From contig JABDDN010000013.1 of assembly GCA_013287585.1 (NCBI GenBank), positions 1-37,891 of the forward strand: a stretch of DNA of 37,891 nucleotides. The letters run 5' to 3'. Shown in pieces: positions 1 through 8,495 of this stretch; the stretch's first letter is position 1, and each line of letters begins with the position of its first letter. This DNA is from Nitrososphaerota archaeon (GTDB lineage Archaea; Thermoproteota; Nitrososphaeria; Nitrososphaerales; Nitrosopumilaceae). Position numbers and translations under genes: made by a program. Below the pieces are notes generated by a model. It did not search any database, was not told the DNA's origin, and saw only the letters and a list, made by a program, of their open reading frames with translations.

Positions 1-11
1 CAGGCCGTGCG

Positions 12-452
12 TTGCCGTTTTCTGATCAAAAATATCTGGATAATATCATTCCACTATATCTTGGAGGTCAAGATCAAGGCTCAATACAAGAAAAAAATGA
101 ACATACCATTGATCAACTTCAAAAAGAGATACAAAACCTAAACCAGAGACTGGTAAAACTTGAGAGAAAAGGATTTGAAAGATACATAGGGAAAAAAACA
201 ATCTTCTTTTTTGTTACAGTTTTTGTTGGATGGCATGCATTACAGGTGTATAATGTAGAATTTTTGAATATGTTTTTACCATCTAATTTGACACCGTATT
301 TTTTTCCTTTAAACTTACTTGATAATTCTCTTAATTATCAAATAGTGCCGTTTGTCTTTACTGCAATGATGTATGCCTGGTTGTTCATAGGCTTCATACG
401 TCTTGCCAGATTAATCAAGTCACGAAAAATTTCTAGTCACTTAGACATTTAA
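12..452 (+). CDS. Coiled-coil membrane protein, hypothetical (possibly 5'-truncated)
   Basis: A 146-residue protein read from a TTG. The frame stays open to the window edge, so the true start may lie outside. Residues about 30-55 form a charged coiled coil (QLQKEIQNLNQRLVKLERK). Two hydrophobic stretches follow, at about 62-85 and 110-133, ending in a basic tail (RLARLIKSRK). This suggests a small two-pass membrane protein with a cytoplasmic N-terminal coiled coil. I recognise no family and infer no function. It converges on the SHOCT membrane protein 15 bases downstream. Confidence 0.6.
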   Translation: MPFSDQKYLDNIIPLYLGGQDQGSIQEKNEHTIDQLQKEIQNLNQRLVKLERKGFERYIGKKTIFFFVTVFVGWHALQVYNVEFLNMFLPSNLTPYFFPLNLLDNSLNYQIVPFVFTAMMYAWLFIGFIRLARLIKSRKISSHLDI

Positions 453-467
453 CAATGTCTGTTTTGA

Positions 468-920
468 TTACTCTAAGAATCTTTTTAAATTTAGAAACTC
501 ACTTGATGAAATTTCGCCTTTAGCTAGTCTCTCTTGTAATATTCTAATACTACGAAGATTTGTTTGAATCTTTTCATCTGTAGGTTTGGAATCTATGTGA
601 ACTTCTTTTTCTTTATCAGATATTTCTGTAACTAGTTTAACTACAACTTTCTTTGGAATCTTTTTTGCTACAAATCCAAACAATACAAAACCAATTCCAG
701 CTGCTGCCATTCCTATTACAGAATATTGAATAATGGGAATGACTGCACTCATAGATGGGTATCCCATCTGGTGTAGTATTGATGTATTTATGGTGCCGCC
801 GTTTGACATTGAACGAAAAAAAGAGTGTACTGCCAGAGATAAAAAATGAGGCGAATAAAGATATGTTGGAATTGAAACTATCATAAGCAATGAACCAATG
901 ATTATCGGTACAGTTCTCAT
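468..920 (-). CDS. Membrane protein with C-terminal SHOCT domain
   Basis: 150 residues. An N-terminal hydrophobic segment (about 5-25) and a second one (about 62-86) flank a short exported loop. A basic charged linker then leads to a C-terminal SHOCT-like helix pair (residues about 126-150, core RLAKGEISSSEFLNLKR). SHOCT is a short oligomerisation-type domain often attached to membrane segments; its molecular role is mostly unknown. The gene at 18616 has the same plan, TM-loop-TM-linker-SHOCT, but there the SHOCT is out of frame. This intact copy is therefore the reference for that broken one. Confidence 0.75.
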   Translation of the reverse strand: MRTVPIIIGSLLMIVSIPTYLYSPHFLSLAVHSFFRSMSNGGTINTSILHQMGYPSMSAVIPIIQYSVIGMAAAGIGFVLFGFVAKKIPKKVVVKLVTEISDKEKEVHIDSKPTDEKIQTNLRSIRILQERLAKGEISSSEFLNLKRFLE

Positions 921-1048
921 TACATATCAAATAAAACAGAATCTAATATTCACTTGTTTGTATCAAAACTGACACTATATGATAGATGAGGTGTCATGAT
1001 GGAAATATCACAAGGCATCATATCATAGTACGTAGTTTACAAATTACT

Positions 1049-1927
1049 TTAAACATGAATTATGTTGCTATTTGCCAGATATTGTATTCCTTTGACAAAA
1101 TCAATATCTGATATCTGACCATTTGCCCACCAGCCTGCACTTGTTTTAACCCAGCTAGGTATTTGATGTGGCAAGCTAGAATCAGACTGGGTATGCGGGA
1201 TTTTCATCATTCCATTTTGTACCATGTATTGAATTCCTTTTGTGAAATCATCATCAGTTAACGAGCCTTGTGCCCACCACTTTGCATTGTTTTTTATCCA
1301 AGACGGGATTTGCAAGTCAGCTTGTGTTACAGAATTTGCAAACATGTTGGTATTTATCAAATCATATTTGGTTGGAAAACTAACATCAAGAATTGAAGTG
1401 ACTGCATTTGCTGATTTTGGTATCAAATGAAGATACATTAGCACGCCAGTTTCTTTATCATATCCAATCTCGTTTGTGGCGGTTGCGGTGTTGTTTGCAA
1501 CGGAAACCACATCTCTCTGGGAACCGATGAAATTTTGAGTTTTTTCAGAAACACCAGATATGTTTTTGCCAATATTGATTGGAGTTGGTGCCATGACAAG
1601 AATAGGAAGACCGCTTCCATTAGCAGTCTCATTATAAAATCCAGTTTTCAGATCCAATATGTTGTTTGATTGAATTTTGGTACCGTTCAAAACACTGGTT
1701 ATGCTGACACTTACCTTGTCTGTGCCGATATGATCTCCAAAGGTGTATGTTTCAATAGACGACACTTTTTCAAATTCTGTAGAGTATGTCATAAAATCAC
1801 CTGGATGAACACAGATGCTTCCTGACTGGCAGTCTATGTTTGGCTGGGATAACGCAAAAGCATTTCCTGACACGCCTGTAATTCCTGCAATCATGATCAA
1901 TATTATGAAAATTTTCAGATTTTTCAT
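1049..1927 (-). CDS. Secreted protein with two C-terminal W-W modules
   Basis: 292 residues with a clear signal peptide (basic MKNLK, hydrophobic stretch, cleavage probably after NAFA near residue 25). The central 170 residues are probably beta-rich and match nothing I know. The C-terminus has two copies of a thaumarchaeal module of about 36 residues. One begins IPSWIKNNAKWWAQG and the other IPSWVKTSAGWWANG; each continues with a D-DF-KGIQY pattern. The same module occurs in three other exported proteins of this window (3395, 5046, 9193). It is probably a cell-surface protein of unknown function; the module may mediate surface association, which is inference. Confidence 0.75.
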   Translation of the reverse strand: MKNLKIFIILIMIAGITGVSGNAFALSQPNIDCQSGSICVHPGDFMTYSTEFEKVSSIETYTFGDHIGTDKVSVSITSVLNGTKIQSNNILDLKTGFYNETANGSGLPILVMAPTPINIGKNISGVSEKTQNFIGSQRDVVSVANNTATATNEIGYDKETGVLMYLHLIPKSANAVTSILDVSFPTKYDLINTNMFANSVTQADLQIPSWIKNNAKWWAQGSLTDDDFTKGIQYMVQNGMMKIPHTQSDSSLPHQIPSWVKTSAGWWANGQISDIDFVKGIQYLANSNIIHV

Positions 1928-2076
1928 AATAATCGGTCGCTCAATACAGATTTAATCGCTTGCGTTGCCTTTGTTGATTCATAGATTAAATTTTAGCTCG
2001 TATTCAGAAAATGAACTCAAAGACACACGTATTTGATGGTGGATATGTTTATCAGACTGTTTTATAATAATAAACC

Positions 2077-2430
2077 ATGTCCAAAAATGAAAAGTCTACG
2101 AAAAATTGGACCAAGTTATGGGATGAATATACTGTTGCATTAGAAAAATGGAGAGTCTCATTTCAATCATTACAGAAAGCAAGTAACGATGTTCAGGCAA
2201 AGTACAATGAAGTTATGGAAAAAGCACTCCATGAATCAAGCCAAAGCACTATGAACCAGTTTCTTGATAGCTGGAAAAATACGATGAACAAATCTGGTTT
2301 AAATGCATTAAAACAATTTGGCGAAAATTGGCAAAAATCAATGGACCAGTCAGGAATGGGTCAGTTAAAAACATACGGCGAGATGATGACAAAATTTGCC
2401 GAAACATGGGAAAAAATGTGGCGAAAATAA
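2077..2430 (+). CDS. Small helical protein with internal tandem repeat, phasin-like in appearance
   Basis: 117 residues, all helical in appearance, rich in W, K, Q, M and S, with no cysteine and no signal peptide. The second half holds two adjacent copies of a 21-residue unit, F..W..(T/S)M..SG...LK..(F/Y)G, followed by a partial third (F..TWEKMW). The amphipathic pattern resembles phasins or the PhaE subunit of type III polyhydroxyalkanoate synthase, which are known in ammonia-oxidising archaea. No PHA synthase gene lies nearby, so that assignment is only a suggestion. The ATG is the first in frame and a TATA-like stretch lies directly upstream. Confidence 0.6.
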   Translation: MSKNEKSTKNWTKLWDEYTVALEKWRVSFQSLQKASNDVQAKYNEVMEKALHESSQSTMNQFLDSWKNTMNKSGLNALKQFGENWQKSMDQSGMGQLKTYGEMMTKFAETWEKMWRK

Positions 2431-2454
2431 AATCACAATTACACGTTTGTAATG

Positions 2455-2595
2455 AAAATAAATTGGCGTGACCCTTTTCTCAGAACTCGGGAGATTACTT
2501 CCCACAGAATTGGTGCCAATGCACTTCATTCACTTTATGGCTTCTGAAGGGCCACGCACGTTCAATCCATCATTCTGCACTGAACGAGCATTACA
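2455..2595 (-). pseudogene. Decayed C-terminal remnant of a TnpB (IS200/IS605-type) gene
   Basis: In the only long gap (2431-2800) a GC-richer island reads on the minus strand as a TnpB-like tail: NDGLNVRGPSEAIK, an in-frame TGA at 2530-2532, then MKCIGTNSVGSNLPSSEK. The order N-x-x-GL-x-x-RGP followed by G-T-x-SVGS resembles the low-complexity end of TnpB proteins after their last DRD-NA block. I recognise this by pattern and could not search it. No catalytic domain remains. The same DNA can form an 11-base stem (see the ncRNA entry), as expected of an IS605 right end or omega-RNA scaffold. The rest of the gap (about 2600-2800) is very AT-rich and holds only a palindrome and the promoter of the next gene. 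Confidence 0.5.
2466..2557 (-). ncRNA. Candidate structured RNA / IS605 right-end hairpin region
   Basis: GCGTGACCCTT at 2466-2476 pairs with AAGGGCCACGC at 2547-2557: 11 positions with a single A-C mismatch. A smaller GGGA/TCCC hairpin lies inside. The island is clearly more GC-rich than its surroundings, as is usual for structured RNA in an AT-rich archaeon. The likely explanation is the omega-RNA or transposon-end structure belonging to the TnpB remnant on the same strand. A free-standing non-coding RNA is the alternative. A second hairpin (CGTTCA 2559-2564 with TGAACG 2581-2586) flanks it. Confidence 0.35.
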
Positions 2596-2621
2596 TATTA
2601 TAGGAATTACAACTATTTAAC

Positions 2622-2637
2622 ATAATAGTACTATTAT
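2622..2637. promoter_or_regulatory. Perfect 16-base palindrome in gap
   Basis: ATAATAGTACTATTAT reads identically on both strands. It lies between the TnpB remnant and the small gene at 2801, about 165 bases from that start. It could be an operator or part of a transposon end; chance is also possible in such AT-rich DNA. Confidence 0.25.
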
Positions 2638-2800
2638 TACATTTAAAAAACTATTCTTGCTATTTTGTTATTAATTATTATACAAAAACAGGAAATTTTA
2701 TACTTTTTACATGTGATCCTTTCATCTATGATTTTTTAATGTCTTTTGAATCAAATACATGAATTTAAAAAAGGAAATGCCATTAACAGATTGTTCATAA

Positions 2801-3037
2801 TTGGAAAACGAAGATTTAGGAATATGTCTTGATGAATGCCTGAAAATACTAGATGATAACGTGAATATCCTTTCCAATATAGAATATGAACTAAATCAGC
2901 AAAAAGAAGACGAACTTGTCCCAGAAATGCAGCTTACTGATTTGATTGACATGAGTCACGATGTTGCAGATTCTTCTAGACTAAAAAAAGCCGAGTTTAG
3001 TTTCATGCAACGATATTTTGAAAAATCAAACTCATAA
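2801..3037 (+). CDS. Hypothetical acidic small protein
   Basis: 78 residues, acidic and helical, with no signal peptide or membrane segment. I do not recognise it. The TTG start is supported by a TATA-like GAATTTAAAAAAGG at about 2761-2774, the distance expected for a leaderless transcript starting at the TTG. The frame on the opposite strand is an antisense shadow. It lies 27 bases before another small gene on the same strand. Confidence 0.5.
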   Translation: MENEDLGICLDECLKILDDNVNILSNIEYELNQQKEDELVPEMQLTDLIDMSHDVADSSRLKKAEFSFMQRYFEKSNS

Positions 3038-3064
3038 AGTACGTTCACAAACAAAAAATAGTCC

Positions 3065-3292
3065 TTGTATAACAGAAAGCATGACATGAAAGACATTAAC
3101 GAAATTATGCCAAAGATACCTGATATGCGGTGGGGGGCATTACTGAACAAATATCCTACAAATGACAAGGTAAGACAGATGAACAAAATATTTCCGCACA
3201 ATGGCAAATGGCATACCGTTTTTGAGGAAGACAAACAGGTATTTGTAGACGGAGTCCGTATATGGAAAAAAGACATGAATGCTTGGACATGA
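3065..3292 (+). CDS. Hypothetical small protein
   Basis: 75 residues from a TTG, or 67 from the ATG at 3089, which would give MKDINEIMPKIPDMRWG. An AT-rich CATAAAGTA about 28 bases before the TTG favours the longer form. The sequence is basic and tryptophan-containing (MRWGALLNKYP; GKWHTVFEEDKQVFVDG) with no membrane segment or metal-binding motif. It looks like a compact soluble domain of unknown family. Confidence 0.5.
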   Translation: MYNRKHDMKDINEIMPKIPDMRWGALLNKYPTNDKVRQMNKIFPHNGKWHTVFEEDKQVFVDGVRIWKKDMNAWT

Positions 3293-3394
3293 CGTGCATC
3301 TGATCGAATTAAGTATAAAATCATATAAAGAATAGCCACTGCGCGAATTTTTTATACTGATACAAAGTCACATAATCAAGGAATAGTAAAATAT

Positions 3395-4408
3395 TTGAAA
3401 AACGGGGTTGTAGTTTTTAAAACATGTGCTAGTCTGATCATTTTTTCATCGCTTTTGATCCCATCAATGAATCTCCAATCTGCAAGTGCCAATACGGATC
3501 ATATTCAAACGGTGCCGCAATGGGTTAAACACAATGCAAGTTGGTGGGCAGTAGGAAAAATTTCAAATGACGATTTTATTAGTGGAATGCGTTGGCTAAT
3601 AGAAAATAAAATTCTCCCAGTAACTGATATTATTGGTGAAACGAAAAGCAACCAAATCCCCGATTCAATAAAAAGGATTGCGTATTCATGGAGTCAAAAT
3701 AAAATTTCTGATGCCGAGTTTCTTCTTGGAATTGAATATTTGATTAAAAATGGAATAATCGAATTAGATAGTCATTTCCTATCTAAAGTTACAAGAGAGA
3801 GGCTGCTTGAAGTTTCAGTAACAAATGATACAAAAAAACCGGTTGTCATAATTCCAGTCTTTACTGCAGCTGCATACGAGGAGCCAGGATTTTACGCATA
3901 CTATCGAGGCCAGTGTAATGTGGATTGCCTGACTACAATAATAGATACTGAAGAACCGTTTGGTTATACTGCAAGTCAAAACGCAATCAATGTTTTACAG
4001 TCTCTTGGGTACGATACCATTACAGATATTGATGTGGATAAGAACCCGCATATTTTATCGCACTACGACAAAGTGATTGTACTGCACAATGAATATGTTA
4101 CACAAAAAGAATTTGATGCGATTACAAATCATACTCATGTGATTTATCTTTACCCAAATTCATTGTATGCCAAAATTAGTGTAAATTACGATCAGCACAC
4201 CATCACACTTATCCGCGGTCATCAATATCCTGAATCAAACATAACTAATGGATTTGGTTGGAAATTTGACAATTCTCAATTTGAATATAATACATTTTGT
4301 GATAATTGGAATTTTATTGAGGTAAAAAATGGAATCATGCTTAACTGTTACCCTGAAAATCATTTATCATATAACATACCGTTACTAAAAACCATAGAAG
4401 ATTATTAG
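3395..4408 (+). CDS. Secreted protein: two W-W modules plus a C-terminal amidohydrolase/GATase-like domain
   Basis: 337 residues from a TTG, preceded by AAGGA about 11 bases upstream and a TATA-like TTTTTTATAC near 3350. A signal peptide covers about residues 1-32. Residues about 40-115 hold two W-W modules, the first canonical (VPQWVKHNASWWAVG) and the second degenerate (IPDSIKRIAYSWSQN). The remaining 200 residues form a separate alpha/beta domain with YDKVIVLHNEYVT and VIYLYPNSLYAK. This loosely recalls the C-terminal region of N,N-dimethylformamidase large subunits and related glutamine-amidotransferase folds; no nucleophile cysteine is obvious. Cysteine pairs (GQCNVDC; FCDNW...LNCY) could be disulfides outside the cell. 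Confidence 0.65.
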   Translation: MKNGVVVFKTCASLIIFSSLLIPSMNLQSASANTDHIQTVPQWVKHNASWWAVGKISNDDFISGMRWLIENKILPVTDIIGETKSNQIPDSIKRIAYSWSQNKISDAEFLLGIEYLIKNGIIELDSHFLSKVTRERLLEVSVTNDTKKPVVIIPVFTAAAYEEPGFYAYYRGQCNVDCLTTIIDTEEPFGYTASQNAINVLQSLGYDTITDIDVDKNPHILSHYDKVIVLHNEYVTQKEFDAITNHTHVIYLYPNSLYAKISVNYDQHTITLIRGHQYPESNITNGFGWKFDNSQFEYNTFCDNWNFIEVKNGIMLNCYPENHLSYNIPLLKTIEDY

Positions 4409-4486
4409 ATATTTTTCCAACAAACTAATTGAAATTAAATTCTGTTTTCAAAAAAATATAAAAAGGCTGGTTTGTTAGTAACCAAG

Positions 4487-4987
4487 TTGGATGATTCAAA
4501 ATCACTTCTAGGGGAAGCCTATGACCTCTGTCAGGAGGGTGAATATACTCTAGCTCTTGAATATTATGATCTTGTTCTCTTTAAGGATCCAAAAAATCTG
4601 ATGGCCCTAATTGATAAAGGCGTTACACTACAAAATCTTGGAAAATACAGACAGGCAATAAAATGCTATGATAAGGTACTAGAAATAGATCCAAGAAACA
4701 AAACCACACTTGTCAACAAAGGATCAGCCTTGCATAGTATAAGGAAATATCATGATGCAATTGACTGTTATGATATGGCATTAGAGATTGATTCTAAATA
4801 TGCCATGGCAATTGTATACAAGGGATTATCCCTTGGAGAGCTTGGATTGCTAAAACAAGCAATAAAGTGCTTTAATGATGCATTAAGAATTGACAAAAAA
4901 TACGATCTTGCGTTAAATAACAAGGCCATGGCACTGCAACTACTCAAAGCCAATGATAAACTAAAACCAAAGTTGCAAAAGCCCTAA
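4487..4987 (+). CDS. TPR-repeat protein
   Basis: About 166 residues with four tetratricopeptide repeats in tandem (for example ALEYYDLVLFKDPKNLMALI and AIKCYDKVLEIDPRNKTTLV). TPRs are helical scaffolds for protein-protein contacts; there is no signal peptide, so the protein is probably cytosolic. I prefer the TTG at 4487 because AAATATAAAAAGG lies about 30 bases before it, as in a leaderless gene; a TTG at 4472 would add five residues. The J-domain protein at 16166 has closely similar TPRs. The partner is unknown. Confidence 0.75.
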   Translation: MDDSKSLLGEAYDLCQEGEYTLALEYYDLVLFKDPKNLMALIDKGVTLQNLGKYRQAIKCYDKVLEIDPRNKTTLVNKGSALHSIRKYHDAIDCYDMALEIDSKYAMAIVYKGLSLGELGLLKQAIKCFNDALRIDKKYDLALNNKAMALQLLKANDKLKPKLQKP

Positions 4988-5045
4988 TCATATAGTGGAT
5001 CACTTTGTAGTAAGATTAAACTAGATAAAACCAAATTTGGTTCAC

Positions 5046-6083
5046 ATGAAGTACTTTCTTGTTGCAATTTTACTAATTTCAATTCCAGCATGTTATGCAG
5101 CTTCAATTGCACCTGGAAGCACGGTCCCTTTTTTCATAAACGATAGTAATCTGGATACTGATCATAGGGCAGTTATGACCATATCTACTTCAGGCTTGGT
5201 GGATTTTACAATTAACGGAGTGCCCATTTCAGGCCCTAGTACCATGACAGAAACCGGAGTTGACTCGGGGACCTTTCAGCTTTATCTTGATATACCATCT
5301 ACAGTAAATGGCAAACCTGTCAAAGACGGTGATGTTATTGTAATGACATACCACGAGAAAGCGGATTATTCTGGCAATCCAACAGACATTACACAATCTG
5401 CCACAATATCTGTAATTCCCTCTGTACCTGTCTCTTCGCCTTCATCTCAAAATAGAGTTGGTATTGGGCAAACTTTTTTACTCCAACTTTATGCACCAAA
5501 CTGGAATCTTGATTCTTATACACCAGATTCCATTCCTCTGAATCTTATAGAATTTCGAGATGGTGGTTTAGTTACAACTTTGGCAGATTCAGCATTTAGT
5601 ATCCCAACAGGCGATGTGCGAGAGACAGGACCTAACACGAATCTTTTTACAGCACAAGTAAAAATTCCAAGGCAAGTTGATGGAGTTCCACTGGACATTG
5701 GATCTACAATAGAATTTAGCTTTACAGACCCAACTGAGGGATCTTCACCTTCAACATCACATATTTTTGTAACAATTGGCCATGAAAATTTGCAAAATAC
5801 CATACCGCCGACAATTTCTCAACCAAGTGTTGCAACTTTGGGTTCGATAAAAGATGCTGCAAAGCTGTGGTGTGGTCTACATGCTAGCAATGCCAGTTTT
5901 GTAAAAATACTCCAAATTCTATCTGACAACAACTATGTTACAGTCACAAAATCAAGCTCTTCTACACATGTTCCTTTGTGGTTTGAGAATACTTCTTGTT
6001 GGTGGTCTAATGGTCAGATATCAGACAATGACTTTCTTTCTGGGGCACAATTCTCACTTGACAAAGGATTTCTAAAAATATGA
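5046..6083 (+). CDS. Secreted surface protein with beta-domains and C-terminal W-W modules
   Basis: About 345 residues. The ATG at 5046 begins a signal peptide (MKYFLVAILLISIPACYA); an upstream TTG at 5039 would put three residues before it and is less likely, and a TATA-like element lies about 28 bases before the ATG. Two beta-domains follow (about 20-125 and 135-245), each with the ETG.-.TG.F pattern shared by thaumarchaeal S-layer-like proteins (MTETGVDSGTFQLYL; RETGPNTNLFTAQV). The C-terminus has a degenerate and a good W-W module (VPLWFENTSCWWSNGQ). Cysteines in both modules (LWCGL and TSCWW) could form a disulfide. It is followed at 6160 by a protein with the same beta-domain. Confidence 0.7.
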   Translation: MKYFLVAILLISIPACYAASIAPGSTVPFFINDSNLDTDHRAVMTISTSGLVDFTINGVPISGPSTMTETGVDSGTFQLYLDIPSTVNGKPVKDGDVIVMTYHEKADYSGNPTDITQSATISVIPSVPVSSPSSQNRVGIGQTFLLQLYAPNWNLDSYTPDSIPLNLIEFRDGGLVTTLADSAFSIPTGDVRETGPNTNLFTAQVKIPRQVDGVPLDIGSTIEFSFTDPTEGSSPSTSHIFVTIGHENLQNTIPPTISQPSVATLGSIKDAAKLWCGLHASNASFVKILQILSDNNYVTVTKSSSSTHVPLWFENTSCWWSNGQISDNDFLSGAQFSLDKGFLKI

Positions 6084-6159
6084 TTAAAGGTTCTACACAA
6101 AGTTACACATGTCTTCATTTCAAACCTTAAATAGAAAATAAAATCAGCCAAATCAATAA

Positions 6160-7323
6160 ATGAAATTTATTTTTGTAATCACACTTTCATTACTTGCACT
6201 TTTATTGCAAACCCAATTGGCAGATGCATCAAACATAGGATTTGACAAAAGAGCATACACATGGACAAGTCTAGTACATATCATGATTTACGCACCAGAT
6301 TTTGACTCTGATCCAAACCTTGTAGATACAATAACTGTTTCTGTATCAACAAATGGCCATACCATATCTCCATACGAACTAGTAGAAACAGGAACAAACA
6401 CGGGAATGTTTGCTGGCAATGTAACCCTTACAGGAGATCCACTTCTCAAAGGGACAGGAGGCGTAGATGGACAAGGTACAGAACCTAGCGGCATTCAAGG
6501 TGGACGCGGTCCAAATGACGGGTTCCTACCATCTGAAAACAGCGACGGTGTAACAGTTTCTTTTGCGTATAATAGAGATCAAACTATAACAGGCTCTGCT
6601 CTTATACAATGGAATGTTGGCCAGATAAAATGGCTTGAGCAAAACTATCAAACAAATGCACAAGGTGTATTACAAATAATAGATCCAGACATGAATCTTA
6701 ATCCAAAAGCAATAGACAAATTTGAAACCAGTGTCTGGTCTGATTCTGATTCAGGTGGCACAAAAATTGCAATGTCAGAGACAGGAAAAGACACGGGAAT
6801 TTTTCAAGGTACTGTATATTTTACTACTGATTCCCAGTCTTCAGGAGGAAGGCTACACGTAACAGAAGGCGACACAGTTACCGGTGAATATGTGGATAGG
6901 ACACTTCCTTATCCACACTCTCCATCTGGTGAGATGCATCTTACTACAACTACCACTGTTGGAAGACCCGTTGCATCACTTGAGCAGGTAAATTCAAGCA
7001 ATCCAAGAATTGTGAATTCTTTTGGAAATATCATAACAGCAGCCAAGGTAAACCAACAGATACTAATTGAAGCTGATCTAAAAAACATGCAACAAAGAGA
7101 TCAACCCTTTGCATATCTTGTGCAAGTTGAGGATGCTAATGGTGTCACACTATCTTTATCTTGGATAACAGGAGCACTTACTGGAAATCAATTTCTTAAT
7201 CTGGCAGAATCTTGGGTACCTCTATCCTCTGGTAAGTATACTGCCCAAATCTTTGTTTGGCAGAGCTTGGCTGAACCAAATGCTCTGTCTCTACCTCTGT
7301 CAACTACCATAATGGTACAATAG
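6160..7323 (+). CDS. Secreted S-layer-like surface protein
   Basis: 387 residues, with a signal peptide at about 1-23 (cleavage near ADA). Two beta-domains carry the ETG-TG-F signature (VETGTNTGMFAGNV; SETGKDTGIFQGTV), separated by a Gly-rich loop (about 105-130). A third C-terminal Ig-like domain (about 275-387) ends ALSLPLSTTIMVQ. This domain type is frequent in thaumarchaeal surface proteins. There is no C-terminal anchor or W-W module, unlike the upstream neighbour. A TATA-like TTAAATAG about 30 bases before the ATG indicates its own leaderless transcript. Probably a cell-envelope component; binding partner unknown. Confidence 0.7.
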   Translation: MKFIFVITLSLLALLLQTQLADASNIGFDKRAYTWTSLVHIMIYAPDFDSDPNLVDTITVSVSTNGHTISPYELVETGTNTGMFAGNVTLTGDPLLKGTGGVDGQGTEPSGIQGGRGPNDGFLPSENSDGVTVSFAYNRDQTITGSALIQWNVGQIKWLEQNYQTNAQGVLQIIDPDMNLNPKAIDKFETSVWSDSDSGGTKIAMSETGKDTGIFQGTVYFTTDSQSSGGRLHVTEGDTVTGEYVDRTLPYPHSPSGEMHLTTTTTVGRPVASLEQVNSSNPRIVNSFGNIITAAKVNQQILIEADLKNMQQRDQPFAYLVQVEDANGVTLSLSWITGALTGNQFLNLAESWVPLSSGKYTAQIFVWQSLAEPNALSLPLSTTIMVQ

Positions 7324-7423
7324 TTAATACTGGACAGTGATATGGTAACAGTATGATTTCTAAAACGGGTCTTACTGCAAAAAATGTGACAGATGTCCAG
7401 ACATTAAAGGTGTTATTACTAAT

Positions 7424-8014
7424 TCACAAATGTTTTAGAAAATTAATTTGAGATTTTATCTTTGCATTTAAGTTCGGTCTTGCACTAATTGTAACGACTT
7501 TGTCGGTTATATTGATTCGTATGTCCATGAAAGTTGCAATATATCTGGTGGTCCTTTTGCTACCGTTTTTACGTTTAGTATCAAAAGGAATGAGCATCTG
7601 ATCCTCTGCCATCTTTAGAATTTTTCTGTAACCGGTAGTTTGTGGCATGGAACATGTAAGCAAGATATCCGTGATAGTTCTAGGTGTATCTATAGCACAC
7701 AAGAGAATTTTTCTGCAAACCGGGTCTCCATAATTTTTCATAATCAAATCTATGATGGATGGATCGGTTATCTCTAACCATCCGTCCTTGGATGTGATTT
7801 GATAATTTTTGGTTGCATAAACTTTGTGGTGTGTGTTAGCAAGTTTGCCGTAATCTGTACCATCTGATCTAGAAATTGTTTCAAATTCATGATTTAGTGA
7901 TTTGGTTTTGTTGTCTTTCAAGATCTCTTTTATGAGGTTTATACAATAAAAAGGGGCACTGCCAAAACTGGAAATTATCTCTTTATGTAAATAGATACAT
8001 GTACAAAAAGACAA
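7424..8014 (-). CDS. Winged-helix transcriptional regulator (ArsR-like HTH)
   Basis: 196 residues from a TTG. A TTAATAAATAA element about 25-30 bases upstream supports this start, and no in-frame ATG precedes the domain. The DNA-binding part is about residues 85-165: DPVCRKILLCAIDTPRTITD starts the wing-helix fold and MPQTTGYRKILKMAEDQ is the recognition-helix region. This is the common thaumarchaeal ArsR-like arrangement in which a decayed or private sensor precedes the HTH. The N-terminal 80 residues have no recognisable domain. Target genes are unknown; it stands alone on the minus strand after the surface-protein pair. Confidence 0.65.
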   Translation of the reverse strand: MSFCTCIYLHKEIISSFGSAPFYCINLIKEILKDNKTKSLNHEFETISRSDGTDYGKLANTHHKVYATKNYQITSKDGWLEITDPSIIDLIMKNYGDPVCRKILLCAIDTPRTITDILLTCSMPQTTGYRKILKMAEDQMLIPFDTKRKNGSKRTTRYIATFMDIRINITDKVVTISARPNLNAKIKSQINFLKHL

Positions 8015-8122
8015 AGTAATTTTTTTACTAACATGGATTATTTATTAAAAAATAATTTGTTATGTGAAGTGTATGTCATTTATGAACATTAATCGTTGAA
8101 ATAAAATTTTAGAAACAAAAAT

Positions 8123-8311
8123 TTAGGCACTAACAGTAATAGGTTTTGTTCCCAGTCTTCGTTTTTTGTGTTTGCCCAATCTGCAACTATTGCATATTGT
8201 TTTATCATGAGGGATCTTTCTCTCACTTAGTGCAACTAACAAAGCAAGAGCTTGATCCGATATTTCCTCAAACTCCTTTTTGCAACCGCAAAGGCATGTA
8301 CAATCTCTCAT
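8123..8311 (-). CDS. Small zinc-finger-like protein
   Basis: 62 residues. An N-terminal cysteine cluster (C4, C6, C8, C10 in MRDCTCLCGCKKEF) is paired with a C-terminal CNSC and the basic stretch RLGKHKKRR. The spacing is compatible with a zinc-binding knuckle or ribbon plus a nucleic-acid-binding tail. I know no named family. The frame on the opposite strand over the same bases has no such pattern and is a shadow. Confidence 0.6.
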   Translation of the reverse strand: MRDCTCLCGCKKEFEEISDQALALLVALSERKIPHDKTICNSCRLGKHKKRRLGTKPITVSA

Positions 8312-8495
8312 TCTTAATATACAAATATTTTACAAATTAGATAAGTGCTAGTTTTCACATTCAATACATACAACATTATAGAATCGATCAAAACTTTGCT
8401 AATTGTGAATTTTACTGATCGAAATTTTAGATACTGTGTATGTAATAATACCGTCCATCCAACATAAAATATCCTATTGATGATCTATCTACAAT

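Noticed and set aside
2559-2586. Possible tRNA T-arm (CGTTCAATCC) near the island
   Set aside because: No acceptor stem, D-arm or anticodon arm can be drawn around it.
2956-3339. 127-residue minus-strand frame opposite the two small plus-strand genes
   Set aside because: Composition (many F, S, C) is that of an antisense frame; TATA-like elements fit the plus-strand genes.
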